NCBI GenBank assembly: GCA_050186725.1
Contig: JBFWYG010000010.1
Span: 44,410 to 108,409, forward strand
Source: JADJYF01 sp050186725
Lineage (GTDB): Bacteria; Pseudomonadota; Gammaproteobacteria; Ga0077536
Direction: 5' to 3'
Length of the DNA: 64,000 nt
The stretch's first letter is position 1; every line of letters starts with the position of its first letter. The notes under the pieces are model-generated. The model saw only the letters and a program-made list of their open reading frames with translations. It searched no databases and had not been told where the DNA came from. Shown one piece after another: positions 25,993 through 34,782 of the stretch. The position numbers and the translations under genes were made by a program.

Positions 25993-27297
25993 GTGAATGT
26001 CGTGATGATCGGCACCGGCTATGTCGGCCTGGTGTCGGGTGCCTGCTTCGCCGAGTTCGGCGCCAATGTCACCTGCGTCGATGTCGACGCGGGCAAGATT
26101 GCCAAGCTGCACGCCGGCCAGATGCCGATCTACGAGCCGGGGCTCGACACCCTGGTGGCGAACAACGTCAACGCCGGTCGCTTGGGTTTCACCACCGAGA
26201 TCGGGCCGGCCGTGGCCGCGGCCGACCTGGTGTTCATCGCGGTCGGCACGCCGAGCCGTCGTGGCGAGGGCTTTGCCGACCTTTCATATGTCTACGAGGC
26301 GGCTCGCCAGATCGCGACCCACCTCAAGCGTTACGCGGTGATCGTCGACAAGTCGACCGTGCCGGTCGGCACCGCGCGCAACGTCGCGCGCATCGTGCGC
26401 GAGACCAATCCCGCGGCCGAGTTCGACGTCGCCTCCAATCCCGAATTCCTGCGCGAAGGCGCCGCGATCAGCGACTTCATGCGCCCCGACCGGGTCGTGA
26501 TCGGCTGCGAGAGTCCGCGCGCCGAGGCGCTGCTGCGCGAACTCTACCGGCCCTTGAACCTGCGTGAGACGCCCATCCTGGTGACCAACCTGGAGAGCGC
26601 GGAACTCATCAAGTACGCGGCCAACGCCTTCCTGGCCACCAAGATCAGCTTCATCAACGAAGTCTCGAGCCTGTGCGAGGCGGTCGGCGCGGACGTCCAC
26701 GCGGTCGCCAAGGGCATGGGCATGGATGGCCGCATCGGCGGCAAGTTCCTGCACCCGGGGCCCGGCTACGGCGGCTCGTGTTTTCCGAAGGATACCCAGG
26801 CGCTGGTGCGCATCGCCCAGGAGCATGGCGTCGGCAGCCGCATCGTGGAGGCGGTCATCGAGGTCAACGCCGCGCAGAAGGCGCGCATGATCAAGAAGAT
26901 TCGCCAGGCCCTGGGCGGCTCGGAGGCGGGCAAGACCATCGGCGTGCTGGGGCTCACCTTCAAGCCCGAGACCGACGACATGCGCGACTCCCCGGCGCTC
27001 TCGATCCTGCCGCCGCTGATGGAGAAGGGCGCGCGGGTGCGGGCCCATGACCCGCAGGGCGTGCACGAGGCGCGGCAGTACCTGCCGGCCGAGGTGCAGT
27101 ACTGCGACGGCATCTACGACGTGTGCGAGGGCGCCGACGCGCTGGTGCTGCTGACCGAGTGGAACGCGTATCGCGGCCTGGACCTCGAGCGTGTCAAGCG
27201 CGGCCTGAAGAGTCCGGTGTTCATCGATCTGCGCAACGTCTACGAGCGGGCCACGCTCGAGCGCCTGGGCTTCGCCTACCACTGCGTCGGCCGCTAG
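25993..27297 (+). CDS. ugd: UDP-glucose 6-dehydrogenase
   Basis: 434 residues with MIGTGYVGLVSGACFA at the N-terminus and the catalytic Cys263 in GPGYGGSCFPKDTQAL. It makes UDP-glucuronate, the substrate of the epimerase at 23692. The start is a GTG, four bases after the TviB-like gene. The locus therefore carries two different nucleotide-sugar dehydrogenases side by side. Confidence 0.95.
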   Translation: MNVVMIGTGYVGLVSGACFAEFGANVTCVDVDAGKIAKLHAGQMPIYEPGLDTLVANNVNAGRLGFTTEIGPAVAAADLVFIAVGTPSRRGEGFADLSYVYEAARQIATHLKRYAVIVDKSTVPVGTARNVARIVRETNPAAEFDVASNPEFLREGAAISDFMRPDRVVIGCESPRAEALLRELYRPLNLRETPILVTNLESAELIKYAANAFLATKISFINEVSSLCEAVGADVHAVAKGMGMDGRIGGKFLHPGPGYGGSCFPKDTQALVRIAQEHGVGSRIVEAVIEVNAAQKARMIKKIRQALGGSEAGKTIGVLGLTFKPETDDMRDSPALSILPPLMEKGARVRAHDPQGVHEARQYLPAEVQYCDGIYDVCEGADALVLLTEWNAYRGLDLERVKRGLKSPVFIDLRNVYERATLERLGFAYHCVGR

Positions 27298-27413
27298 GAG
27301 GCGGTCGGCCGCTTCGCTCCGCGCGGGTTAAGATGCGCGCTCCTCGAGCCGGGAGCGCGCCTTGACCGCCGCACGATCATCCGTGGCCGTGGCGCCACGC
27401 GCGCCGCGCTGAC

Positions 27414-28772
27414 ATGCTGTTCACCACCCAGGTCTTCCTGCTCGGCTTCCTGCCGCTGACGGCACTGCTGTACCACGCGGTCTCGTCGCGACGCACGCGG
27501 CTGTGGGTGCTGCTGGCCGCTTCGCTGTTCTTCTACGCCTGGTGGGACGTGCGCTTCCTGCCGCTGCTGCTGGTCACGGGCGCGGTCAACTTCGGCCTCG
27601 CGGCGGCCTTTCGCCGCCGCCGCCGTGGCTTGATCGCGCTCGGCATCGCCTTCAACCTCGCGGTGCTCGGTTTCTTCAAGTACACCAACTTCCTGCTCGG
27701 CGCGCTCGTGACGGCGCTGGGCCAGAGCTACGACCCGCTCGACATCGTGCTGCCGCTCGGCGTCAGCTTCTTCACCTTTCAGCAGATCTCCTACCTGCTG
27801 GATCTCGAGCGCGGCCAGGTGGCGGCCTACGGCCCGCTCGAATTCGCCTGCTACGTGAGCTTCTTTCCGCACCTCATCGCCGGCCCGATCATCCGGCACC
27901 ACGAACTCATTCCGCAGTTCGATGGCCTCGGCGAGCGACACATCGACCGCGAGATGATCGCCCGCGGCCTCGGCCTGTTCGCCTTCGGGCTCATGAAGAA
28001 GGTGTGGGTGGCCGATCAGCTCGCGCCCTATGCCGACGCCGGTTTCGCCGCCGCGGCGCCGGGCGTGGCGCTCGCCTGGCAGGCGGCGCTCGCCTATTCG
28101 CTGCAGCTCTACTTCGATTTCTCCGGCTATTCCGACATGGCGCTCGGACTGGCCGGGCTGTTCGGCCTGAGCTTGCCGGTGAACTTCGACGCGCCCTATC
28201 GCGCGACCAGCATTCGCGAGTTCTGGCGGCGCTGGCACATGACGCTGTCGCGCTTCCTGCGCGACTACCTCTACATCCCGCTCGGCGGCAGCCGCGCCGG
28301 GCCGGCGCGGGCCTATGCCGCGGCGCTCGCCACCATGCTGCTCTGTGGCCTGTGGCACGGCGCGGGCTGGACCTTCATCGCCTGGGGTGGGCTGCACGGC
28401 GTGGCGGTGTGCTGCAACCGCTGGTGGATGGGGCGTGGGCTCAGCCTGCCGGCGCCGCTCGGCTGGGCGCTCACCATGCTGTTCGTGGTGGCCGGCTGGG
28501 TGCTGTTCCGCGCCGACGACTTCGCCGGCGCCGCGCGCATGCTGGGCGCGATGGCAGGGCAGGGCGGCGCGGCGCGCGCGGACGGCGACGGCTGGTCGCT
28601 CGTACTGCTCGCCGCCGCGCTGGCCCTGCTCGGTCCGACCAATCTCGGCCTCGCGCGGCGCGACTGGATCTATCGCCCGGCGCTCGCGCTGCCACTGGCG
28701 CTGCTCTTGCTCGGCACCGTGCTGCGCGTCGGCCAGGGTCGCGGCATCGAGTTCATCTACTTCCAGTTCTGA
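27414..28772 (+). CDS. MBOAT family O-acyltransferase (AlgI type)
   Basis: 452 residues and about eleven membrane helices. The invariant histidine is H315 in CGLWHGAGWTFIAWGGLHG; FWRRWHMTLSRFLRDYLYIP and the LQLYFDFSGYSDMA helix are AlgI-like. It moves acyl groups across the membrane for O-acetylation of exported sugars. The SGNH-like protein one base downstream is its likely partner. A 116-base spacer separates it from ugd. Confidence 0.93.
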   Translation: MLFTTQVFLLGFLPLTALLYHAVSSRRTRLWVLLAASLFFYAWWDVRFLPLLLVTGAVNFGLAAAFRRRRRGLIALGIAFNLAVLGFFKYTNFLLGALVTALGQSYDPLDIVLPLGVSFFTFQQISYLLDLERGQVAAYGPLEFACYVSFFPHLIAGPIIRHHELIPQFDGLGERHIDREMIARGLGLFAFGLMKKVWVADQLAPYADAGFAAAAPGVALAWQAALAYSLQLYFDFSGYSDMALGLAGLFGLSLPVNFDAPYRATSIREFWRRWHMTLSRFLRDYLYIPLGGSRAGPARAYAAALATMLLCGLWHGAGWTFIAWGGLHGVAVCCNRWWMGRGLSLPAPLGWALTMLFVVAGWVLFRADDFAGAARMLGAMAGQGGAARADGDGWSLVLLAAALALLGPTNLGLARRDWIYRPALALPLALLLLGTVLRVGQGRGIEFIYFQF

Positions 28773-28773
28773 G

Positions 28774-29796
28774 ATGCGCTTCGACACCTGGTTACGCGTG
28801 GTGCTGGCCGGCGGCGGCGTGCTGGGCGCGCTGATCTACGCCTTCATCCTGGTCATCGATCCCTACCAGGTGGTGCCCTTCGCGCCGGCGCTGCCGCGCG
28901 CGCCGATTTCCACCAACCAGCGCTTCTCCTACCCGGCCATCGCCCGCTCATCCGCCTTCGACAGCGCGGTGATCGGCACCTCGACCATGCGCCTCATCGA
29001 CCCGGCGCGGCTGGACGCCGGCAGCGGCGCGCGCTTCGCCAACCTCGCGATGAACTCCGCCACCGCCTACGAGCAGGGGCGCATGCTGGAACTCTTCATG
29101 CGTCATCACCCGGCAGCCCGGGCGCTCGTGGTCGGCAATGACGGCACCTGGTGCAACCGGCGGCCGGACGTGCCGCAGTACACCTTTCGCGCCTTCCCGG
29201 AGTGGATGTTCGACGATGAGCCGTGGAACGACCTCTTCTATCTCTTCAACGACAAGGCGCTGGAGGACGCGGTGCGCATGGCGGAGTACCTGGCCGGCCG
29301 GCGCGAGGCCAAGTACCGACCCGACGGCTACCGCGACTTCACCCTGGACTTCGGTCCGCGCGATCCGCGCGCCGCCCATACGCGCCTGTTCAAGGCGCGC
29401 GCCCGACCCGCCGAGCGCGGCGATGCCGCGCCGCGCCGCGACCATCCTGGCTGGCGCTTTCCGCTGCTCGACCTGCTCGCGGCGCGCATCAACGCGCTGC
29501 CGGCGGAGACCCGCGTGGTGCTCGTCTACCCGCCGGTGCACGACCACTACCTGCAGACCATGGCGGTCAGCATGGGCGAGTGCAAGGCGCGCGCAGCCGA
29601 CCTGCTGGCCGGGCGTCGCGAACTCGTGACGCTGGATTACATGCGACCGACTACGCTGACGCGGAACGAGGACAACTTCTGGGACGCGGTGCATACCACC
29701 GCCGAGGTGGCGCGCGTCGTGGAGGAGGACATCCGGGCGGCGCTGCGTGGCGCGCCGCCGCCGTCGCCGCACGTGGTGTCATGGCGCGGCGACTGA
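28774..29796 (+). CDS. SGNH-like membrane-anchored protein, partner of the MBOAT enzyme
   Basis: 340 residues: one N-terminal membrane helix (about 8-28), then a periplasmic domain. I see the elements of an SGNH active site: Ser70 in VIGTSTMRL (block I) and Asp304/His307 in FWDAVHTT (block V). This resembles AlgJ/AlgX and DltD, which take the acyl group from an MBOAT partner and place it on the glycan. No database family name is recalled with certainty. It starts one base after the MBOAT stop, which supports a joint role. Confidence 0.75.
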   Translation: MRFDTWLRVVLAGGGVLGALIYAFILVIDPYQVVPFAPALPRAPISTNQRFSYPAIARSSAFDSAVIGTSTMRLIDPARLDAGSGARFANLAMNSATAYEQGRMLELFMRHHPAARALVVGNDGTWCNRRPDVPQYTFRAFPEWMFDDEPWNDLFYLFNDKALEDAVRMAEYLAGRREAKYRPDGYRDFTLDFGPRDPRAAHTRLFKARARPAERGDAAPRRDHPGWRFPLLDLLAARINALPAETRVVLVYPPVHDHYLQTMAVSMGECKARAADLLAGRRELVTLDYMRPTTLTRNEDNFWDAVHTTAEVARVVEEDIRAALRGAPPPSPHVVSWRGD

Positions 29797-30013
29797 GTCC
29801 CCACCGTCCGGACGGCCACGTGAACTCAAGCGCATCGCGTCCTGTGTCGTGTCGATCAGGCACGGGTCGTCGAACGCTGGTTGCAAAGAATCTGCCGTTC
29901 GCGCGAGGATCGAGAAGGTCCGCCCGGGCCCGGCATCCGAGCGTTGCAGACCCCTTCTCCGAGCACGAGCCCCGGGCGCGTGCGCCCATTTACTCGAGAA
30001 CCCCGGAACGCGC

Positions 30014-31081
30014 GTGAGAATCATCGTCACCGGCGGCGCCGGTTTCATCGGGTCGGCTTTGGTCAGGCATCTGCTCGCGTGCACCAATCACCAGATCCTG
30101 AACATCGACGCGCTCGGCTACTGCAGCAGCCTCACCGCCCTCGAGGGCGCGCTCGATCACGCGCGGCACCGCTTCGCGCAGATCGACATCACCGACGGCG
30201 AGCGCGTCGCCACGTTGCTCGAGGAGTTCGAGCCCGATGCCGTCATGCATCTCGCCGCCGAGTCCCACGTCGATCGTTCCATCGATTCCCCCTGGCCATT
30301 CGTGCGTTCCAATATCCTCGGCACCTTCGAACTACTGGAGCGGGTCCGCGCTCATCTCGCGCGCCGCGAGTCCGCGGCTCGGTTGAGTTTTCGTTTCCTG
30401 CACGTGTCCACCGACGAGGTGTTCGGCGGCCCCGTCTACGGCGCCCTGCTCCACGAAGCGACGCCCTATGCCCCGAGTTCCCCCTACGCGGCTTCCAAGG
30501 CGAGCGCCGACCACTTGGTGCGCGCCTGGCATCGCACCTACGGCATGCCGACCATCGTCACCAACTGCTCGAACAATTTCGGGCCTTACCAGTTTCCGGA
30601 GAAGCTCATTCCACTGGTGATCACCAACGCACTCGCGGGTCGCCCGCTGCCGGTCTATGGCGATGGCCAGCAGGTGCGTGACTGGCTGTATGTGCAGGAT
30701 CACGTCGAGGCGCTGTGTCGCGTGCTCGAGCGGGGCACCCCCGGCGCCACCTACAACATCGGCGCCTTCAACCAGCGCACAAATCTCGCGGTGGTGGAGA
30801 TGGTGTGTGCGACCCTCGATGCCTGTGTGGCCGCGCGTCCGGCGGGTCTCGACAGCCACGCCCAGCTGATCCGCTTCGTCGCCGATCGACCCGGCCACGA
30901 TCGCCGCTACGCGATCGACGCCGGCCGCATGCGCGACGAACTCGAGTGGCGCGCCCGTCATCCCTTCGAGCCGACGCTGGCGGAGACCGTGCGCTGGTAT
31001 GTCGAGCACCAGGACTGGTGCCGCGAGGTCGGCGCCGCGGGGGTGGCAGCAACGCGACGCGGCCTGGGCGGCGGCACATGA
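30014..31081 (+). CDS. rfbB: dTDP-glucose 4,6-dehydratase
   Basis: 355 residues. NAD-binding TGGAGFIGS, the Thr-Asp-Glu catalytic triplet in HVSTDEVFGG (T133-E135), and Tyr158/Lys162 in SPYAASK are all present, as is NNFGPYQFPEKLIPL. The GTG at 30014 is the family-like start (MRIIVTGGAG); the frame is open upstream through the spacer without homology. The other dTDP-rhamnose genes (rfbA, C, D) are not in the window, so either they are elsewhere or the enzyme serves another 6-deoxy sugar. Confidence 0.9.
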   Translation: MRIIVTGGAGFIGSALVRHLLACTNHQILNIDALGYCSSLTALEGALDHARHRFAQIDITDGERVATLLEEFEPDAVMHLAAESHVDRSIDSPWPFVRSNILGTFELLERVRAHLARRESAARLSFRFLHVSTDEVFGGPVYGALLHEATPYAPSSPYAASKASADHLVRAWHRTYGMPTIVTNCSNNFGPYQFPEKLIPLVITNALAGRPLPVYGDGQQVRDWLYVQDHVEALCRVLERGTPGATYNIGAFNQRTNLAVVEMVCATLDACVAARPAGLDSHAQLIRFVADRPGHDRRYAIDAGRMRDELEWRARHPFEPTLAETVRWYVEHQDWCREVGAAGVAATRRGLGGGT

Positions 31082-31233
31082 GCCGGAGTTGCAGCGTGCA
31101 GCGGGGCGTCCCACCAGGCGTCGCAGTACAGCGCTGAGGCGGCCAGGCGCTGGCCGGGCGCGACACGATAAGCGTCGCAGCACACGCCACGGCGGCGAGG
31201 CCGAGTAACGGGTGGCGCCCCAAGCACTTGTGT

Positions 31234-31248
31234 GTTCACGACGTGAAC
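31234..31248. promoter_or_regulatory. Operator-like palindrome 1 (GTTCA-N5-TGAAC)
   Basis: GTTCA, CGACG, TGAAC, extended by one further pair on each side (T and A). It overlaps a plausible -35 box (TTCACG, 31236-31241). Confidence 0.65.
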
Positions 31249-31264
31249 AACACCATGCTACCAT
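31236..31264 (+). promoter_or_regulatory. Putative promoter of the winged-helix regulator
   Basis: A -35 like TTCACG (31236-31241) and a -10 like TACCAT (31259-31264) are separated by 17 bases. Each matches four of six consensus bases. Palindrome 1 covers the -35 and palindrome 2 starts at the expected transcription start, which suits autorepression. Confidence 0.45.
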
Positions 31265-31266
31265 GC

Positions 31267-31281
31267 GTTCACATTTTGAAC
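31267..31281. promoter_or_regulatory. Operator-like palindrome 2 (GTTCA-N5-TGAAC)
   Basis: GTTCA, CATTT, TGAAC: the same arms as palindrome 1 with a different spacer. The centres are 33 bases apart, close to three helical turns. It ends nine bases before ATG 31291. Confidence 0.65.
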
Positions 31282-31290
31282 GGTGGGTGC

Positions 31291-31914
31291 ATGAAACGCG
31301 AGCCAGGCGAAGCGCGCACGCTCGAGATCCTCGAAGCCATCGAGGCCCGGCGTGACGTCACCCAGCGGCGGCTCGCGGACCAGCTCGGCGTCGCCCTGGG
31401 CCTCGCCAACTCCTATCTCCGGCGCTGCGTGCGCAAAGGCCTGGTCAAGATCCAGCAGGCCCCGGCCAATCGCTACGTCTACTACCTCACGCCCCAGGGC
31501 CTGGCCGAGAAGAGTCGGCTCACGGCCGAGTACCTGCGCTCATCCTTCGACTACTACCACCGCGCCGGCCAGGCGGTGGGCGAGTGCTTCGCTCACTGCG
31601 AGGCTCAGGGCTGGCGCCGGCTGGTGTTGGCCGGCATGTCGGAGATTGCGGAGATCGCCTCGATACGCGCGCACGACCTCGACCTCGAGATCCTCGGCAC
31701 CATCGACCTCGGCGCCAAGGTCCCGCGCTTCATCGGCCGCCCGGTGTGGACGTCGACGGCCGCCGCGCCGCCCTGCGACGCGGTGCTGTTCACCGCGCTG
31801 GCCGAACCGCTCGACCTGCACGCCGCGCTGCTCGCCGCCTACCCGGTCGAGCGCGTGCTGGTGCCGGACATTTTGAAGCCGGTGCTGGACGCGCCCTCGG
31901 TGGTGGACGCCTGA
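31291..31914 (+). CDS. Winged helix-turn-helix regulator of the polysaccharide locus
   Basis: 207 residues. The first 70 form a MarR/ArsR-like winged helix (RRLADQLGVALGLANSYLRR, then GLVKIQQAPANRYVYYLTPQ), as in the EPS-associated MarR family. The C-terminal part (about 110-200) looks like a Rossmann-type domain (RRLVLAGMSEIAEIA). ATG 31291 is favoured over the TTG at 31228 because a promoter and two operators lie between them. Only three bases separate it from the following glycosyltransferase. It probably senses a sugar nucleotide or related signal, which I infer from context only. Confidence 0.8.
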   Translation: MKREPGEARTLEILEAIEARRDVTQRRLADQLGVALGLANSYLRRCVRKGLVKIQQAPANRYVYYLTPQGLAEKSRLTAEYLRSSFDYYHRAGQAVGECFAHCEAQGWRRLVLAGMSEIAEIASIRAHDLDLEILGTIDLGAKVPRFIGRPVWTSTAAAPPCDAVLFTALAEPLDLHAALLAAYPVERVLVPDILKPVLDAPSVVDA

Positions 31915-31917
31915 AGC

Positions 31918-33084
31918 GTGCGCCAGGTGGTCGTAAGTCTCGCGGATCTGTCCGCCTCCATCGGTGAGGCGGTGACCTCGGTGCGCCTGGCGCGGAGCTT
32001 CGCTGAACTGGGCCACCAGGTGACCCTGCTGGCGCCGGCGCCGCGCGAGACGCGGCCGGTGGTCGCGGCCGCGCCGGCGGTGGTGCGCTACTCGCCCAAT
32101 GTCACGCGCCTCGGGCTGCCCAATTCGCTGAACTCGCTGGTGCAGGTATGCATCGTGCTCGGCCTGGTGCTGCGCGGCCGGGTCGAGGTGGTGTACGTGC
32201 GAGGGGCGTCGCTCACCTTCCTGTTCGGGCTCCTGCTGCGCGGCTGGACGCGGGTGGTGGTGGTGACAGAGCACCACGGGTGGCTCGAGGCGGAGCGACT
32301 GATCTCCGGTCGCCGCACCTGGCTCGCGCCGCTCGAGCGCTGGCTGCAGGTGCTGGACGCGCGTTGCGCGCGCCGCGTGCGCACGGTCGTGCCGGGCATC
32401 CGCCAGCGGCTCGCGGACGGCGGCGTCGAAGCGGCGCGGGTGATGGTGGTCGGCAACGCCGCCGACACCGAGGCCATCCGGCCGCTGCCGCGCGCGCCCG
32501 CGCTGCAGCGCTTCGGGCTCGACCCGGCGCGGGTCTACCTGGGATTCCTCGGCAGCCTCACGCGCTGGCAAGGCCTCGACGATGTACTGCGCGCGTTCGC
32601 GCTACTGGCCGCGGAGGATACGCGCCTGCACCTGCTGCTGGTCGGCGAAGGGCCGTGCCGCGCCGAACTCGAAACCCTCGCGCGCGATCTCGGCGTGGTG
32701 TCGCGGGTGACCTTGCTCGGGCGAGTCGGGCACGACGAGGTCGGCGCCGCGATGGCCTGCTTCGACCTCGCGCTGTTGCCCACCCATCGCGGCGCCTATG
32801 CCGACATCGGCCGCTCACCGCTCAAGCTCCGCGAGTACGCCGCGGCGGGACGCGCGGTGCTGGCCGCCGAGATCGACGCGGTTGACGCGCTGTCCGCGGA
32901 ACCCTGGATCGCCTTCTACCGCCCGGGCGACCCGGACAGTTTCTGCGCCGCCGCGCGCCGCCTGCTGGCCGACGGCGCCGGTCTCGCCCAGGCCGGGCAG
33001 GCCGCGCGGGCCTACGCCGAGCAGCATTTCGCCTGGCCGGTGATCGCCGCGTCCATCCTGGCCGGGCTGCCGCGCGCCGCCTGA
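31918..33084 (+). CDS. Glycosyltransferase family 4 protein
   Basis: 388 residues with a GT-B fold. The C-terminal half carries YLGFLGSLTRWQGLDDVLRA (nucleotide-sugar domain start) and LLPTHRG near residue 280, followed by SPLKLREYAAAGRAVLA, the equivalent of the donor-binding EX7E region. The N-terminal half begins with a short loop in which relatives bind the acceptor. GTG start four bases after the regulator. Donor and acceptor are unknown. Confidence 0.85.
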   Translation: MRQVVVSLADLSASIGEAVTSVRLARSFAELGHQVTLLAPAPRETRPVVAAAPAVVRYSPNVTRLGLPNSLNSLVQVCIVLGLVLRGRVEVVYVRGASLTFLFGLLLRGWTRVVVVTEHHGWLEAERLISGRRTWLAPLERWLQVLDARCARRVRTVVPGIRQRLADGGVEAARVMVVGNAADTEAIRPLPRAPALQRFGLDPARVYLGFLGSLTRWQGLDDVLRAFALLAAEDTRLHLLLVGEGPCRAELETLARDLGVVSRVTLLGRVGHDEVGAAMACFDLALLPTHRGAYADIGRSPLKLREYAAAGRAVLAAEIDAVDALSAEPWIAFYRPGDPDSFCAAARRLLADGAGLAQAGQAARAYAEQHFAWPVIAASILAGLPRAA

Positions 33085-33115
33085 ACACTTCCATTCGACT
33101 CCAAGGACCTTGCGC

Positions 33116-33736
33116 ATGAGCGACTCGAACTACACCGCCGGCACTGACTGTTCCATCGCGCCTGGCGCGATCGTCGGTCTCGTCTACCGCGACGGCGCGG
33201 GCCCCGCGCGGCTCGGCGATCGCTGCGTGGTGCGCGCGGGCGCGATCATCTACGGCGATGTGACCGCGGGCTCGCACCTGCAGACCGGCCATCACGTCAT
33301 GATTCGCGAGCACACGACGTTGGGCGATCACGTGGTGATCGGCACCAACACCGTGATCGACGGCACCGTCACCATCGGCAGCTTCGTCAAGATCGAATCG
33401 AACTGCTACATCCCGACCCACGTGACCATCGGCACGCGCGTGTTCCTGGGGCCGGGCGTGGTGCTGACCAACGATCGTTATCCGCTCAAGCAGCGCGCGA
33501 GCTACAAGCCCGAGGGGCCGGTGCTCGAGGACGGCGTGACGCTCGGCGGCGGCGTGGTGGTGGTGCCCGGGGTGCGCATCGGCGCCAACAGCTTCGTCGC
33601 CGCCGGCGCGGTGGTGACCAAGGACGTGCCGCCGAACAGTCTCGTCACCGGCGTGCCCGGCCAGATCCGGCCGCTGCCCGAGCATCTGCGCGAGACCAAC
33701 ATGGCGCTCTCCTGGATGAAGTACCTCGAGCCCTGA
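33116..33736 (+). CDS. Left-handed beta-helix N-acetyltransferase (WbpD/WlbB-like)
   Basis: 206 residues, mostly hexapeptide repeats (GDHVVIGTNTVIDGTVTIGS and following), ending with GVPGQIR, typical of sugar acetyltransferases. In P. aeruginosa WbpD and Bordetella WlbB the enzyme acetylates the 3-amino group of UDP-GlcNAc3NA. The next three genes encode the matching oxidoreductase, aminotransferase and 2-epimerase. ATG 33116 follows AAGGA at a good distance; a TTG six bases upstream is too close to that site. Confidence 0.88.
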   Translation: MSDSNYTAGTDCSIAPGAIVGLVYRDGAGPARLGDRCVVRAGAIIYGDVTAGSHLQTGHHVMIREHTTLGDHVVIGTNTVIDGTVTIGSFVKIESNCYIPTHVTIGTRVFLGPGVVLTNDRYPLKQRASYKPEGPVLEDGVTLGGGVVVVPGVRIGANSFVAAGAVVTKDVPPNSLVTGVPGQIRPLPEHLRETNMALSWMKYLEP

Positions 33737-33780
33737 GCGCGGCGCCCACAGAACGCAAGTCACACACGGAAACTCGAAGC

Positions 33781-34782
33781 ATGACCAAGATTGCCCTCAT
33801 CGGCTGCGGCAAGCAGGCGCCGAAACACATCGCCGGCCTGCGCGCGGCCGGCACGAGCGACATCCTGCTCTACGATCTCGACGCCGCGCGCGCCGCGGCG
33901 CTGGCGGAGAAGGAGAAGCTCGCGCACACCGCCTCGCTCGACGCGCTGTTCGCCGACCCGACGGTCGCCATCGTCGACATCGCCACACCGACACCGAGCC
34001 ACGCCCCGCTGATCGGGCGCGCCATCGAGGCCGGCAAGCACTTCTTCTGCGAGAAGCCGCTGTGCGGCTCGCTCGCCGAGGCGCAGAGCATCCAGGCCGC
34101 GGCGCGCGCGCGCGGTGTGATCGGCATGGTCGGCTACATCTACCGCTTCGCGCCGGTGTTCGAAGCCGGCTGGAAGCTGACCCCGGCCGCCGGCGCACCC
34201 TTGGGCAAACCGGTCACCGCGCACTTCCGCATCGGCGGACGCGGCGAGCACGAGGTGTGGAAGCACACCCGCGCCACCGGCGGCGGCGCGGCCAACGAGA
34301 TGCTGGTGCACATGCTGGACCTCGCCATCTGGTACTTCGGCGCGGTACGCGGCGTCGAGGTCATCGCCAACGATCTGCTGCGCCCGGTGCGCACCATCGG
34401 CGGCAAGCAGGTCGAGGTGGACGCGCAGGACTTCGTGCTGGTCAAGCTCGACATGGAGCACTGCGGCAGCGTCTACGTGCAGGCGGATCTCGTCACGCCG
34501 GCCTTCAACCAGTACACCGAGATCCAGTACGAGCGCGGCGGCTTCATGGGCTCGATCCAGGGCGACGTCTCGTCCTACGTGTTCGCCACCGCCGCCGGCG
34601 GCGAGTTCCCCGCCGGCCGTACCGCGCTCGACAACGGTGACGGCAACCTCTTCAAACACCAGATGGGGGCCTTGCTGGCCCACGTCCAGCGCGGCGAACA
34701 GCCGCCGCGTAATTCAATCGATGATTCAGTCAAGCTGATGGAGGCCATGAACATGTTGCAGCAGAAAGGAGTGGGACGATGA
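33781..34782 (+). CDS. Gfo/Idh/MocA family sugar-nucleotide oxidoreductase (WbpB/WlbA-like)
   Basis: 333 residues. N-terminal Rossmann domain with ALIGCGKQAPKHI, and the signature CEKPL (90-94) in which the lysine is catalytic. The order with acetyltransferase, DegT aminotransferase and 2-epimerase fits WbpB/WlbA, which oxidises C3 of UDP-GlcNAcA to a 3-keto sugar. It overlaps the aminotransferase gene by four bases. A role in another keto-sugar path cannot be excluded. Confidence 0.87.
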   Translation: MTKIALIGCGKQAPKHIAGLRAAGTSDILLYDLDAARAAALAEKEKLAHTASLDALFADPTVAIVDIATPTPSHAPLIGRAIEAGKHFFCEKPLCGSLAEAQSIQAAARARGVIGMVGYIYRFAPVFEAGWKLTPAAGAPLGKPVTAHFRIGGRGEHEVWKHTRATGGGAANEMLVHMLDLAIWYFGAVRGVEVIANDLLRPVRTIGGKQVEVDAQDFVLVKLDMEHCGSVYVQADLVTPAFNQYTEIQYERGGFMGSIQGDVSSYVFATAAGGEFPAGRTALDNGDGNLFKHQMGALLAHVQRGEQPPRNSIDDSVKLMEAMNMLQQKGVGR

